From the NCBI RefSeq assembly GCF_002813325.1, contig NZ_PHUG01000001.1:3844001-3908000 (forward strand): DNA of 64,000 bases. Direction: 5' to 3'. Shown here piece after piece: positions 16,626 to 26,376 of the stretch; the stretch's first letter is position 1; every line of letters begins with the position of its first letter. Below the pieces are notes generated by a model. That model ran no database searches and was not told the origin of the DNA. It saw only the letters and a list, made by a program, of their open reading frames with translations. Source of the DNA: Janthinobacterium sp. 64 (GTDB taxonomy: Bacteria; Pseudomonadota; Gammaproteobacteria; Burkholderiales; Burkholderiaceae_D). The position numbers and the translations under genes were made by a program.

Positions 16626-16638
16626 CAGGCAGGTCGGG

Positions 16639-16673
16639 GTAGGTCGGCTTAGCGCTCCGCGCGTAAGCCGACA
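16639..16673. repeat. REP-like palindrome, copy 1
   Basis: GTAGGTCGGCTTAGCG at the left pairs with GCGTAAGCCGAC at the right. It is the TCGGCTTA variant of the repeat found at seven other positions in this window. It lies between xylD and xylF. Confidence 0.8.
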
Positions 16674-16750
16674 CCACCACAGACATAAAATTTTTCAGCA
16701 GTACCCGTAGTGAAAAAACGTTGTTAATAAAATCCACAAGGAGACACACA

Positions 16751-17752
16751 ATGAACAAGATCATCAGTGCAGCCATCATGACCGCCATGCTGGCATTGAG
16801 CAGCAGCGCTGCCCTGGCCGATGCGAAAAACCCGAAGATTGGCTTTTCCATCGACGATTTGCGCGTGGAGCGCTGGACGCGCGACCGCGATTTCTTCATC
16901 GCCGCCGCCGAGAAGCAGGGCGCCAAGGTCTTCGTGCAATCGGCCGACGCCAGCGAGCAGCGCCAGATTTCGCAAATCGAAAACCTGATCTCGCGCGGCG
17001 TGGACGTGCTGGTGATCGTACCGTTCAACGCCACTGTGCTCAACAACACCGTCAAGGAAGCGAAAAAGGCCGGCATCAAGGTGCTGTCGTATGACCGCCT
17101 GATCCTGAACGCCGATATCGACGCCTACATCTCGTTCGACAACGAGAAAGTGGGCGAGATGCAGGCCGAAGGCGTGACCAAGCTGCAGCCGAAGGGCAAT
17201 TACTATTTGCTGGGCGGCTCGCCGACCGACAACAACGCCAAGATGCTGCGCGAAGGCCAGATGAAGGTACTCAAACCGTTCATCGACAAGGGCGACATCA
17301 AGATCGTCGGCCAGCAGTGGGTGAAGGATTGGAGCGCCACCGAAGCGCTGTCCATCGTGGAAAACGCGCTGACGGCCAACGGCAACAAGATCGACGCCAT
17401 CGTCGCCTCGAACGACGGCACGGCCGGCGGCGCCATCCAGGCCCTGGCTGCGCAAAAACTGGCCGGCAAGGTGCCGGTCTCGGGCCAGGATGCCGACCTG
17501 GCGGCCGTGAAACGCGTCATCGCCGGCACGCAGTCGATGACGGTCTACAAGCCGTTGAAAACCATCGCATCGGAAGCGGCCAAGCTGGCCATCCAGCTGG
17601 CGCGCAATGAAAAGCCGGCCTACAACTCCAGCTATGACAACGGCCTGAAAAAAGTCAGCACGGTGCTGCTGAAACCAACGCCGCTGACCAAGGCGAATGT
17701 GAACATTCTCGTCGATGACGGTTTTTATACCAAAGCGCAGCTGGGTAATTGA
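16751..17752 (+). CDS. xylF: D-xylose-binding periplasmic protein
   Basis: This 333-residue protein begins with a signal peptide (MNKIISAAIMTAMLALSSSAALA, cleavage near residue 23). The mature part (KIGFSIDDLRVERWTRDRDFFIAAAEKQGAKVFVQSA, VLSYDRLI, GSPTDNNAKMLREGQM) is typical of XylF, the high-affinity xylose receptor of the XylFGH importer. An AAGGAG site seven bases before ATG 16751 fixes the start. The gene is separated from xylG by 188 bases holding two REP-like palindromes, which may let the binding protein be made in excess of the ATPase. Confidence 0.93.
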   Translation: MNKIISAAIMTAMLALSSSAALADAKNPKIGFSIDDLRVERWTRDRDFFIAAAEKQGAKVFVQSADASEQRQISQIENLISRGVDVLVIVPFNATVLNNTVKEAKKAGIKVLSYDRLILNADIDAYISFDNEKVGEMQAEGVTKLQPKGNYYLLGGSPTDNNAKMLREGQMKVLKPFIDKGDIKIVGQQWVKDWSATEALSIVENALTANGNKIDAIVASNDGTAGGAIQALAAQKLAGKVPVSGQDADLAAVKRVIAGTQSMTVYKPLKTIASEAAKLAIQLARNEKPAYNSSYDNGLKKVSTVLLKPTPLTKANVNILVDDGFYTKAQLGN

Positions 17753-17782
17753 TTGCCCGCTTGATGTCGGTTCGCGTTGGCA

Positions 17783-17813
17783 GTAGGTCGGATTAGCGCA
17801 GCGTAATCCGACA
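17783..17813. repeat. REP-like palindrome, copy 2
   Basis: GTAGGTCGGATTAGCG at the left pairs with CGTAATCCGACA at the right. It lies 31 bases after the xylF stop and is arranged head to head with copy 3. Confidence 0.85.
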
Positions 17814-17843
17814 ATCGCCGACTCCGGCAACGCCGGTGGCGGT

Positions 17844-17877
17844 GTCGGCTTACGCGCTGCGCGCTAAGCCGACCTAC
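17844..17877. repeat. REP-like palindrome, copy 3
   Basis: GTCGGCTTACGCG pairs with CGCGCTAAGCCGAC and ends in CTAC. It is the inverted TCGGCTTA variant, between xylF and xylG. Confidence 0.85.
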
Positions 17878-17940
17878 TCCTGCGATTGCCCGCATCGGCC
17901 GTCATCCGTCATTTTTTCCGTATCCGCAACGAGAGTGAGC

Positions 17941-19512
17941 ATGTCCGACTATCTGCTTGAAATGAAAGGCATCGTCAAACAGTTTGGCGGTGTCCGCGCG
18001 CTTGACGGCATCGACCTGCAGGTGCGGGCCGGCGAGTGCATCGGCTTGTGCGGCGAGAATGGCGCCGGCAAGTCGACCCTGATGAAGGTGCTGTCCGGCG
18101 TGTACCCGCACGGCACCTGGGATGGCGAGATCCTGTGGGAGGGCCAGCCTCTGCGCGCGCAATCGATCCGCGACACGGAAGACGCGGGCATCATCATCAT
18201 CCATCAGGAACTGATGCTGGTGCCGCAGCTGTCGGTGGCCGAGAATATCTTCATGGGCCGCGAGCTCACCCTGCCCGGCGGGCGCATGCATTACGCGGCC
18301 ATGTACAAGCGCGCCGACGAGCTGCTGCGCGAACTGAAAATTCCCGAACTGAACGTGGCGCAGCCCGTGATGAATTACGGCGGCGGCCACCAGCAGCTGG
18401 TGGAAATCGCCAAGGCGCTCAACAAGAATGCGCGCCTGCTGATCCTCGACGAGCCGTCGTCGTCGCTGACGGCGTCGGAAATCGCCGTGCTGCTCGATAT
18501 CCTGCGCGCGCTGAAAGCCAAGGGCGTCACCTGCATCTACATTTCGCACAAGCTCGATGAAGTGGCGGCCATCTGCGACACCATCGTCGTCATCCGCGAC
18601 GGCAAGCATATCGCCACCACGCCGATGGCGCAGATGAACGTCGAGCGCATCATCGCGCAGATGGTGGGCCGCGAAATGAGCCAGCTGTATCCGCAGCGCG
18701 CGCAGCCAGCACCTATCGGCGAAGTGCTGTTCGAGGCGCGCCACGTAACGTGCATCGATGCCGACAACCCGCAGCGCAAGCGGGTCGACGACGTCTCATT
18801 CACCCTGCGCAAAGGCGAGATCCTCGGCATCGCCGGCCTGGTGGGGGCGGGGCGCACGGAGCTGGTCTCGGCCCTGTTCGGCGCCTACCAGGGGCCGTGC
18901 CAGGCCGAAGTGTGGCTTGATGGCCGCAAGATCGATACCCGTTCGCCGCAAAAGGCCATCGCCATGGGCCTGGCCATGGTGCCGGAAGACCGCAAGCACC
19001 ACGGCATCGTGCCCGACCTCGACGTGGGGCAGAACATCACCCTGGCCGTGCTGGAGGAATTCGCGCGCGCCACGCGCATCGATGGCGAGGCGGAATTGAC
19101 GGCCGTGCGCGGCGAGATCGCCCAGCTGGAACTGAAGGCGGCCAGCCCGTCGCTGCCCATCACGAGCCTGTCGGGCGGTAACCAGCAAAAGGCCGTGCTG
19201 GCCAAGATGCTGCTGACGCGCCCGCGCGTACTGATCCTCGACGAACCCACGCGCGGCGTGGACGTGGGCGCCAAATATGAAATCTACAAATTGATGCTGG
19301 CGCTGGCCGACCAGGGCGTGGCCATCATCATGGTCTCGTCGGAACTGGCCGAAGTGCTGGGCGTGTCCGACCGCGTGCTGGTGATGGGCGAAGGCCGCCT
19401 GCGCGGCGACTTTATCAACGATGGCCTGAGCCAGGAAACCGTGCTGGCGGCCGCGCTCGACCAGCGTCCGGCGCCCGCCGCCAACACCGCAAACAAGGAA
19501 ACCGCAGCATGA
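17941..19512 (+). CDS. xylG: Xylose ABC transporter ATP-binding protein
   Basis: The 523-residue tandem ATPase has two cassettes. The first has Walker [13 protein letters not shown] and Walker [12 protein letters not shown]. The second has the degenerate loop [16 protein letters not shown], signature [13 protein letters not shown] and [18 protein letters not shown], as in CUT2 importers. I chose ATG 17941, which has GAGAGTGAG upstream; the frame is open back to 17836 through the repeat. It energises the XylF/XylH importer. The last codons overlap xylH in an ATGA. Confidence 0.93.
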   Translation: MSDYLLEMKGIVKQFGGVRALDGIDLQVRAGECIGLCGENGAGKSTLMKVLSGVYPHGTWDGEILWEGQPLRAQSIRDTEDAGIIIIHQELMLVPQLSVAENIFMGRELTLPGGRMHYAAMYKRADELLRELKIPELNVAQPVMNYGGGHQQLVEIAKALNKNARLLILDEPSSSLTASEIAVLLDILRALKAKGVTCIYISHKLDEVAAICDTIVVIRDGKHIATTPMAQMNVERIIAQMVGREMSQLYPQRAQPAPIGEVLFEARHVTCIDADNPQRKRVDDVSFTLRKGEILGIAGLVGAGRTELVSALFGAYQGPCQAEVWLDGRKIDTRSPQKAIAMGLAMVPEDRKHHGIVPDLDVGQNITLAVLEEFARATRIDGEAELTAVRGEIAQLELKAASPSLPITSLSGGNQQKAVLAKMLLTRPRVLILDEPTRGVDVGAKYEIYKLMLALADQGVAIIMVSSELAEVLGVSDRVLVMGEGRLRGDFINDGLSQETVLAAALDQRPAPAANTANKETAA

Positions 19513-20651
19513 AACCGCACAGTATCAAACAGCTGTTCACCCAATACAAGATGCTGGCCCTATTGATCGCCGTGGCGCTGATCTGGGCCTTCTTTTCGTG
19601 GAAGACGCAGGGCAGTTTCCTCACGCCGCGCAACCTGTCTAACCTGCTGCGCCAGATGTCCGTCACCGGCATCCTCGCCTGCGGCATGGTGCTGGTGATT
19701 ATCGCCGGCGAGATCGACCTGTCGATCGGCTCCCTGCTGGGGCTACTCGGCGGCATCGCCGCCGTGCTGGACGTCACGCAGCACTGGCCGCTGGCCTTGA
19801 ACCTGGCGGCCGTACTCGGCTGCGGCCTGGTGATCGGTTTGCTCAATGGCTACCTGACGGCGTACCGGGGCATCCCATCCTTCATCGTGGGCCTGGGCGG
19901 CATGCTGGCGTATCGCGGCGTTTTGCTCGGCATCACGGGCGGTATCACCATCGCGCCCGTTTCCGAGCCGATGGTCTACCTGGGACAGGGCTATCTGCCC
20001 GCGGTGCCCGGCATCGTGCTGGGCATCGGCCTGTTCCTGCTGGCCGCCTTTTTGACGTGGCGCGCGCGCGCCAGCCGCGCGCAGCATGGCTTGCCGCAGA
20101 CGGCGCCGTGGGCCGACGGCTTGCGCCTGGCCGTCATCGGCGCCGTGCTGTACGCCTTCGTGCAAACCCTGAACGGCTATGAAGGCATCCCGCTGCCCGT
20201 GCTGTTGCTGCTGGCGCTCTTGGGCCTGTTCAGCTACATCACCAGCCAGACCGTGTTTGGCCGCCGCATCTACGCCGTGGGCAGCAATATGGAAGCGACG
20301 CGCCTGTCCGGCATCAACGTGAAAGCCGTCAAGCTGTGGATCTTCGGCATCATGGGCCTGATGTGCGCGCTGGCTGGCCTGATCAATACGGGCCGCCTGG
20401 CGGCCGGTTCCCCATCGGCCGGCACCTTCAGCGAACTCGATGCCATCGCCGCCTGCTTCATCGGCGGCACCTCGATGCGCGGCGGCTCGGGCACCGTGTA
20501 CGGCGCCCTGATCGGCGCGCTGGTCATGGCCAGCCTCGATAACGGCATGTCCATGCTGGACGTGGACACCTACTGGCAGATGATCGTGAAAGGCAGTATC
20601 CTCACTTTGGCCGTGTGGGTCGATGTCAGCACGCGAGCGGGGCGTAGATAG
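19509..20651 (+). CDS. xylH: Xylose ABC transporter permease
   Basis: This 380-residue CUT2 permease has about ten membrane helices. The family motifs are [33 protein letters not shown], and [25 protein letters not shown] near the end. It overlaps xylG by four bases (ATGA) and completes the xylFGH transporter. The regulator gene starts 33 bases downstream. Confidence 0.93.
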   Translation: MKPHSIKQLFTQYKMLALLIAVALIWAFFSWKTQGSFLTPRNLSNLLRQMSVTGILACGMVLVIIAGEIDLSIGSLLGLLGGIAAVLDVTQHWPLALNLAAVLGCGLVIGLLNGYLTAYRGIPSFIVGLGGMLAYRGVLLGITGGITIAPVSEPMVYLGQGYLPAVPGIVLGIGLFLLAAFLTWRARASRAQHGLPQTAPWADGLRLAVIGAVLYAFVQTLNGYEGIPLPVLLLLALLGLFSYITSQTVFGRRIYAVGSNMEATRLSGINVKAVKLWIFGIMGLMCALAGLINTGRLAAGSPSAGTFSELDAIAACFIGGTSMRGGSGTVYGALIGALVMASLDNGMSMLDVDTYWQMIVKGSILTLAVWVDVSTRAGRR

Positions 20652-20683
20652 CCGTGAAACGATCTGGCACGGGAGGAGACACC

Positions 20684-21865
20684 ATGAAGATGCCGACCGC
20701 GCACCGGATCGCGCTGCTGTTCAACGGGAACAAGATCTATGACCGCGACATCATCGCGGGCATCGCCGCCTACCTGAACACCACGCGCGTGTCGTGGGAC
20801 CTGTTCCTGGAAGAGGATTTTCGCTGCCGCCTGCCCGGCATCGAGCGCTGGCAGGGCGACGGCATCATCGCCGATTTCGACGATCCCGCCGTCTGCGCGG
20901 CGCTGGCGCACAGCCGCCTGCCCGTGGTGGCCGTGGGCGGCTCGTATGCGCGGGAGGAAGACTACCCGGCCGGCATCCCGTACGTGGCGACCGACAATTT
21001 CAAGATCGTCAAGCTGGCCTATGAACACCTGGTGGTAGCGGGCTTGACGCGTTTCGCCTGTTTCAGCCTGCCCGAGGCTGACGTCAACCGCTGGGCGCAG
21101 GAGCGCGAGACGGCGTTTTGCGCCTTGATGGAGCGCGACCACATGCGCGCCGACGTGTACCGGGGCGTCGCCACCAGCGCGCCGTCCTGGGACGAAGCAG
21201 TGGAGCAGCAGATCGCCTGGCTCAACAGCCTGGAAAAACCCGTCGGCATCATCGCCGTCAGCGACGCGCGCGCGCGCCAGCTGCTGCAAGCGTGCATGCA
21301 CGCGGGCATCGCCGTGCCGGAGCAAGTTGCCCTGATCGGTATCGACAACGACCCGCTGGCGCGCATGCTCACGCGCATTCCCTTGAGTTCCGTGATCCAG
21401 GGTACCGAGGAAATGGGCCGCACGGCCGCGCATCTGCTGCACCAGATGTTGAATGGCGCGCGTCTGTCCGGCACGCGCATCCTCGTGCCGCCGGCTGGCC
21501 TGAACGTGCTCGCCTCCACGCGCCACCAGCCTTTCCAGCATCCGCAGGTGATGCAGGCGCGCCACTTCATCCGCCAGTACGCCTGCCAGGGCATCAAGAC
21601 GGAGCAGGTGGCCGATTACGTGGGCGTGTCGCGCTCTTCGCTCGAAGCGCACTTCCGCCACGAGCTGGGGCGCAGCGTGCACGACGAGATCCTGCATTTC
21701 AAGCTCGATGCGGCCAAGACCCTGCTGGCGCGCGGGCCGGGGCAGGTGGCCGAGGTGGCCGTGCGTTGCGGCTTTACCACGGTGCAGTACATGCATGCCG
21801 TCTTCAAGCGCGAACTCGGTTGCACGCCGCGCGAATTCCAGCAGCGCAGCCGGCCGCCGCCATGA
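20684..21865 (+). CDS. xylR: XylR-type transcriptional regulator (sugar-binding domain plus AraC HTH)
   Basis: The 393-residue protein joins a LacI/periplasmic-binding-like sensor domain (about 1-275, including ADFDDPAVCAAL, VATDNFKIVKLAYEHL and LIGIDNDPLARM) to a C-terminal AraC-type double helix-turn-helix (about 290-390, with VADYVGVSRSSLEAHFRHELG and VAVRCGFTTVQYMHAVFKRELG). E. coli XylR has the same order and activates xylose genes when xylose is bound. GGAGGAGACACC precedes ATG 20684; an upstream GTG (20654) is less likely. The gene sits between the xylose transporter and the galactonate genes, so it may control both blocks. Its stop overlaps the mutarotase start. Confidence 0.88.
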   Translation: MKMPTAHRIALLFNGNKIYDRDIIAGIAAYLNTTRVSWDLFLEEDFRCRLPGIERWQGDGIIADFDDPAVCAALAHSRLPVVAVGGSYAREEDYPAGIPYVATDNFKIVKLAYEHLVVAGLTRFACFSLPEADVNRWAQERETAFCALMERDHMRADVYRGVATSAPSWDEAVEQQIAWLNSLEKPVGIIAVSDARARQLLQACMHAGIAVPEQVALIGIDNDPLARMLTRIPLSSVIQGTEEMGRTAAHLLHQMLNGARLSGTRILVPPAGLNVLASTRHQPFQHPQVMQARHFIRQYACQGIKTEQVADYVGVSRSSLEAHFRHELGRSVHDEILHFKLDAAKTLLARGPGQVAEVAVRCGFTTVQYMHAVFKRELGCTPREFQQRSRPPP

Positions 21866-22632
21866 CGATTGTTACCTTGCACAATGCGCGCGGCATGCGC
21901 GTGGCCATCGATGTGCACGATGCCGGCGTGCGGGCCTGGTGGGCGCCCGACCGCTATGGCCGCCTGGCCGATGTGCTGGGCGCCGCGCCCCCTGCGGCGC
22001 GCTTGCCCACGGGCTGGCAGTGCACGCCGCCGGATGACGGCCACTTGCTGCTGCGCCTGGCGCAAGACGGCCTGTCGGTGCGCCTGGCCTACCGGCTTGA
22101 CGACGATGGCAGCCTGCACCTCGACTGCGCCGCCACGGCCGAGACGGTTTCCCGTTTCGCGCTTGCCGCGCCGCGCTTCAATCTGCAGTGTCATCATGCC
22201 AGCGTGGGCGACCATGTGCTGCGCCTGGCCGCCGATCGCTACTGGCCCGGCGGCCACTCGTGCAGCGCTCCGCTTGACGTGGCGGGCAGCGCGTTCGACT
22301 TCCGCCAGCCAGCGCCGCTCGCCTCGCGCCTGGCCTGGCCCGCGCTGGTGCACTTGCCGGGATTTGGGCATGACTTTTACTGGACGGGCAGCGGACAGCT
22401 GCGCGAGGCGGCGCGGGTGGCCGATCCCGCTTCCGGCAGGGTCTTGCGTTTTTCCAGTACCCAGGACAGTTGCCATTTATATTCCGATGCGCGCTGTTTT
22501 TCCCTGCTGGCGCAGGGCGTGCAATTGCAGCCGGGACAGGTGATGCGCTTCAGCCTTGCCTACCGTTTGGGCGTGCAGGATATCGACGCGTTTGACATAT
22601 CCGAACCGGTATCAATGATGTCAAATAAGTGA
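21862..22632 (+). CDS. Short aldose 1-epimerase (mutarotase)-like protein
   Basis: The 256-residue protein has a galactose-mutarotase-like beta-sandwich pattern. Ordinary GalM proteins have about 340 residues, so this is a short form; the region between about 60 and 110 looks compressed. Histidines that could act in the active site occur in LQCHHASVGDHVLR and the YWPGGHS segment. It starts inside the end of xylR (ATGA overlap), so its expression is tied to the regulator. A role in interconverting anomers before lactone-forming dehydrogenases would fit the operon, but the catalytic residues should be checked against a structure. Confidence 0.6.
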   Translation: MTIVTLHNARGMRVAIDVHDAGVRAWWAPDRYGRLADVLGAAPPAARLPTGWQCTPPDDGHLLLRLAQDGLSVRLAYRLDDDGSLHLDCAATAETVSRFALAAPRFNLQCHHASVGDHVLRLAADRYWPGGHSCSAPLDVAGSAFDFRQPAPLASRLAWPALVHLPGFGHDFYWTGSGQLREAARVADPASGRVLRFSSTQDSCHLYSDARCFSLLAQGVQLQPGQVMRFSLAYRLGVQDIDAFDISEPVSMMSNK

Positions 22633-22716
22633 TTGGTCAGATATGCGGGGCAGTTCTACCATGAGGTAGTTTTTCCCTCATTCATTTTTGTCCTGACCGA
22701 CGCTGCGAACCTGCCC

Positions 22717-23730
22717 ATGAACATACTCACCATCGATGCCGGCACCACCAATACGCGTACCTTGCTGTGGCGTGCAGGCGCCGTCGTCGCCCAGGCGCAG
22801 CTGGAAACGGGCGTGCGCAATACCGCCATCGATGGCCATAACGGCGCGCTGAAACAAGCGCTGCGCGACACCATCGCCAGCGTGCTGGCCAGCGCCGGCA
22901 TCGCGCCGTCCGAGGTGGACCTGGCCCTGGCCTCGGGCATGATCAGTTCGCCCATGGGCGTGCGGGAAGTGCCGCATTTGCCGGCGCCCGCCGGCCTGGC
23001 CCAGCTGGCGCAAGGCATGCAGGCGGTGGACTTGCCCGACGTGCTGGCGCAGCCCCTGTGGCTGATTCCCGGCGTGCGCAACCAGCATGGCGCCGTCGGC
23101 CTGCACAACGTCGAGGCGATGGACATGATGCGCGGCGAAGAGACGGAAGTCGTCGCGCTGCTCGATCGCTTGCAGTTGCGCGGCGCGGCGACCCTGATCA
23201 TGCCCGGTTCGCATACCAAACTGATCAGCGTGGACGAGCAGCGCCGCATCCTCGGCTGCAGCACCACCATCGCGGGCGAACTGCTGCAGGCGATCACGCA
23301 GCACACCCTGATCAAGCAATCGGTCGATGGCGGTTTTGCGCACACCCTGGTGCCGAAAATGCTGCTGGCCGGCGCGGCCGCAGCGCAAAAAACGGGGCTG
23401 GCGCGCGCCTGCTTCAGCGTGCGTACCCTGGGCCAGTTCAGTGCTGTCGAATGCAATGAGCGGGCCAATTTCCTGATGGGCGCCGTCCTCAGCGGCGACT
23501 TGCTGGCGCTGCGCAACAGCACGGCCATCCAGATGCGGCCCGATAGCCCGCTCGTCATTACCGGTAAACCCATGCTGCGCCAGGCGCTCGGGCTGCTGAT
23601 CGAAGAACACGGATTTTTTTATGGCAAGCGCATCATCGTCGACGACCAGCAGCAAGACCATCTGGCCGGTCACGGTGCGCTGCTGATCGCCGCCGCGCGC
23701 GGCTTGATTTCCCCGCAGGAGACAGTATGA
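22717..23730 (+). CDS. dgoK: 2-dehydro-3-deoxygalactonokinase
   Basis: The 337-residue protein starts MNILTIDAGTTNTRTLLW, the phosphate-binding motif of the sugar-kinase/Hsp70 fold. It keeps DgoK hallmarks such as ALASGMISSPMGVREVPHLPAP, LIPGVRN, DMMRGEETE and MPGSHTKLI. It phosphorylates 2-keto-3-deoxygalactonate at C6 in the De Ley-Doudoroff pathway. The product is cleaved by the aldolase encoded four genes on. I set the start at ATG 22717 because the motif begins at once; the frame is open to 22633 and no good ribosome-binding site is visible. Its end overlaps the dehydratase start by four bases. Confidence 0.9.
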   Translation: MNILTIDAGTTNTRTLLWRAGAVVAQAQLETGVRNTAIDGHNGALKQALRDTIASVLASAGIAPSEVDLALASGMISSPMGVREVPHLPAPAGLAQLAQGMQAVDLPDVLAQPLWLIPGVRNQHGAVGLHNVEAMDMMRGEETEVVALLDRLQLRGAATLIMPGSHTKLISVDEQRRILGCSTTIAGELLQAITQHTLIKQSVDGGFAHTLVPKMLLAGAAAAQKTGLARACFSVRTLGQFSAVECNERANFLMGAVLSGDLLALRNSTAIQMRPDSPLVITGKPMLRQALGLLIEEHGFFYGKRIIVDDQQQDHLAGHGALLIAAARGLISPQETV

Positions 23731-25457
23731 GCAGCAACAAGAACAAGCGTCCCTTGCGTTCGCAAGCGTGGTTTGGCGGCGACGACAAAGACAGTTTTAT
23801 ACACCGCAGCTGGATGAAGAACCAGGGCTATCCCAGCGACGCTTTCGATGGCCGTCCCGTCATCGGCATCTGCAATACCTGGTCCGAGCTGACGCCCTGC
23901 AATGGCCATTTCCGCGACCTGGCCGAAATGGTCAAGCGCGGCGTGCTCGAAGCGGGCGGCTTCCCCGTCGAATTTCCCGTCATGTCGCTGGGCGAGACGA
24001 ATCTGCGCCCGACGGCCATGCTGTTCCGTAACCTGGCCAGCATGGATGTCGAGGAATCGATCCGCGCCAACCCGATCGACGGCGTGGTGCTGCTGACGGG
24101 CTGCGACAAGACCACCCCGGCCCTGCTGATGGGCGCGGCCAGCGTGGACTTGCCCACCATCGTGCTGTCGGGCGGCCCCATGCTGAACGGGAATTACCGG
24201 GGCAAGCCGATCGGTTCCGGCACGGACGTATGGAAGTTTTCCGAAGACGTGCGCGCCGGGCGCATGACGTCCGCCGAATTCAAGCAGGCCGAATCGTGCA
24301 TGTCGCGCTCCGCCGGCCACTGCATGACCATGGGCACGGCGTCCACCATGGCCAGCATGGTCGAAGCGCTGGGCGTGACTCTGCCCGGCAACGCGGCCAT
24401 TCCCGCCGTCGATGCGCGCCGCAAACTGCAGGCGCAGCTGACGGGCCGGCGCATCGTCGACATGGTGCATGAAGACCTGAAACTGTCGCAGATCCTCACG
24501 CGCGACGCGTTTGAAAACGCCATCATGGTCAACGGCGCCATCGGCGGCTCGACCAATGCCGTGATCCACCTGCTGGCCATTGCCGGGCGCATCGGCGTGG
24601 ACATGCGCCTGGCCGACTGGGACCGCCTGGGCCGCGACATTCCCTGCCTGCTCAACCTGATGCCGTCGGGCCAGTACCTGATGGAAGATTTTTACTATGC
24701 GGGCGGCCTGCCCGTGATCATCCGCGACCTGCTGGGTAAATTGCACGGCGAGGCGCTCACCGTCACGGGCGCCAGCATGGCCGTCAACGTGGCCGAAGCG
24801 GAAAATTTCAATCCCGAAGTGATTACACCGCTGGCCCAGCCATTCAAGGACGAGGGCGGCATCGCCGTCCTGCAGGGCAACCTGGCCCCGCGCGGTGCCG
24901 TCATCAAGCCTTCCGCCGCCTCGCCCGAGCTGATGCAGCACCGTGGCCGCGCCGTCGTCTTCAACAGCATCGAGCACTATAAAAAGCGCGTCGACGATCC
25001 CGCGCTCGATATCGACGCCAGTTGCGTGATGGTGCTGCAAAATTGCGGCCCGCAAGGCTATCCGGGCATGGCGGAAGTGGGCAATATGGGACTGCCGAAA
25101 AAACTGCTGGAGCAGGGCGTGCGCGACATGGTGCGCATCTCGGACGCGCGCATGAGCGGCACGGCCTACGGCACGGTGGTGCTGCACGTGGCGCCGGAAG
25201 CGGCCGTGGGCGGGCCGCTGGCCCTGGTGCGCGATGGCGACATGATTGAACTGGACGTGGCGGGACGCCGCTTGCACCTGGACGTCGACGAGGCCGAGCT
25301 GGCGCGCCGGCGCGCAGAGTGGCGCGCACCCGAGCCGGCCATGAAGGGCGGCTACCAGTCCATGTACATCAAGCACGTGACGCAGGCCGACGAAGGCGCG
25401 GACCTGGACTTCCTCGTCGGTTGCCGGGGTTCCGCCGTGCCGCGCGAATCTCACTGA
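23727..25457 (+). CDS. IlvD/Edd family sugar-acid dehydratase (L-arabonate/D-galactonate type)
   Basis: This 576-residue protein is a second IlvD/Edd dehydratase, clearly different from XylD. Its cysteine motifs are WSELTPCN, LTGCDKTTPA and SAGHCMTMGTAST. The overall pattern resembles L-arabonate dehydratases, which have about 577 residues. L-arabonate and D-galactonate share configuration at the reacting carbons, and some family members accept both. The flanking dgoK and KDPGal aldolase genes favour galactonate in this operon; arabonate is the alternative, with the product then going to the xylX enzyme. The ATG overlaps the dgoK stop. Confidence 0.85.
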   Translation: MSSNKNKRPLRSQAWFGGDDKDSFIHRSWMKNQGYPSDAFDGRPVIGICNTWSELTPCNGHFRDLAEMVKRGVLEAGGFPVEFPVMSLGETNLRPTAMLFRNLASMDVEESIRANPIDGVVLLTGCDKTTPALLMGAASVDLPTIVLSGGPMLNGNYRGKPIGSGTDVWKFSEDVRAGRMTSAEFKQAESCMSRSAGHCMTMGTASTMASMVEALGVTLPGNAAIPAVDARRKLQAQLTGRRIVDMVHEDLKLSQILTRDAFENAIMVNGAIGGSTNAVIHLLAIAGRIGVDMRLADWDRLGRDIPCLLNLMPSGQYLMEDFYYAGGLPVIIRDLLGKLHGEALTVTGASMAVNVAEAENFNPEVITPLAQPFKDEGGIAVLQGNLAPRGAVIKPSAASPELMQHRGRAVVFNSIEHYKKRVDDPALDIDASCVMVLQNCGPQGYPGMAEVGNMGLPKKLLEQGVRDMVRISDARMSGTAYGTVVLHVAPEAAVGGPLALVRDGDMIELDVAGRRLHLDVDEAELARRRAEWRAPEPAMKGGYQSMYIKHVTQADEGADLDFLVGCRGSAVPRESH

Positions 25458-25467
25458 AAGAGGAAAA

Positions 25468-26364
25468 ATGATGGGAACACGTGCCCAATTGCTGGTCGAT
25501 GCGCAGAATTTTCTCGGCGAGGGCGTGCGCTGGTGCGAACGCAGCGGCCGCGTTTTCTGGACGAATATCGAAGGCTGCCAGCTGCATGCGCTGGTGCTGG
25601 CGACGGGCGAACGCCAAAGCTGGGACATGCCCGAGCGCCTGGCGTGCTTCGCGCTGACGGACAGCGACGACATCCTGCTGCTGGGACTGGCTTCGCGCCT
25701 GGCGTGGTTTGACGCGCGCAGCGGGGCCGTCACGCCCTTGCACACGGTGGAGGGAGACTTGCCCATGACGCGCCTGAACGATGGCCGCTGCGACCGCCAG
25801 GGACGCTTTGTCTTCGGCACGCTCGATGAACGCCCGTGCCGCGATGCCATCGCCAGCTTTTACCGCCTCAACCTGGACTTGAGCCTGGAGCGCCTGCCGC
25901 TGCCGCCCATCGCCATCTCGAACAGCATCTGCTTCAGCATCGATGGCACGGCCATGTACTTCTGCGATTCGATGAAGAAGGCGATCTACCGCTGGGACGA
26001 TTACCTGGGGGGCGACGCCAGCCGGGTGCGCGTGTTTGCCGTGCTCGATCCCGGCCCCGGCGCGGCCGATGGCGCCACCATCGATGCGCACGACCACTTG
26101 TGGAGCGCGCAATGGGGCGCGGGACGCGTATTGCGCTTCGCGCCGGACGGCAGCGTCGAGCGCTCGATCACCTTGCCCGTCTCGCAGCCCAGCTGCGTGA
26201 GTCTGGGCGGCCCGCACTACGACGAATTGTTCGTCACCACCGCGCAGGAAAGTTTGACGCCGGCCCAGCTGGCGGGCGAACCGCTGGCCGGGGGATTGTT
26301 TCATGCGCGCCAGGTGGACGTGCGCGGTTTGCCGGAAGTGCGCTTTGGCGCCCTGCCGGCCTGA
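25468..26364 (+). CDS. SMP-30/gluconolactonase family sugar lactonase
   Basis: The 298-residue protein has the six-bladed propeller pattern of SMP-30/gluconolactonase enzymes. Likely metal ligands are Glu18 (FLGEGVRW), the Asn in AISNSICFS and the Asp in GAADGATIDAHDHLWSA. Family members open galactono-, arabino- or xylono-lactones made by the sugar dehydrogenases. An AGAGG site precedes ATG 25468; the next codon is also ATG. It lies 10 bases after the dehydratase and 12 bases before the aldolase, so it belongs to the same operon. Confidence 0.87.
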   Translation: MMGTRAQLLVDAQNFLGEGVRWCERSGRVFWTNIEGCQLHALVLATGERQSWDMPERLACFALTDSDDILLLGLASRLAWFDARSGAVTPLHTVEGDLPMTRLNDGRCDRQGRFVFGTLDERPCRDAIASFYRLNLDLSLERLPLPPIAISNSICFSIDGTAMYFCDSMKKAIYRWDDYLGGDASRVRVFAVLDPGPGAADGATIDAHDHLWSAQWGAGRVLRFAPDGSVERSITLPVSQPSCVSLGGPHYDELFVTTAQESLTPAQLAGEPLAGGLFHARQVDVRGLPEVRFGALPA

Positions 26365-26376
26365 CAGGAGAGAGCA

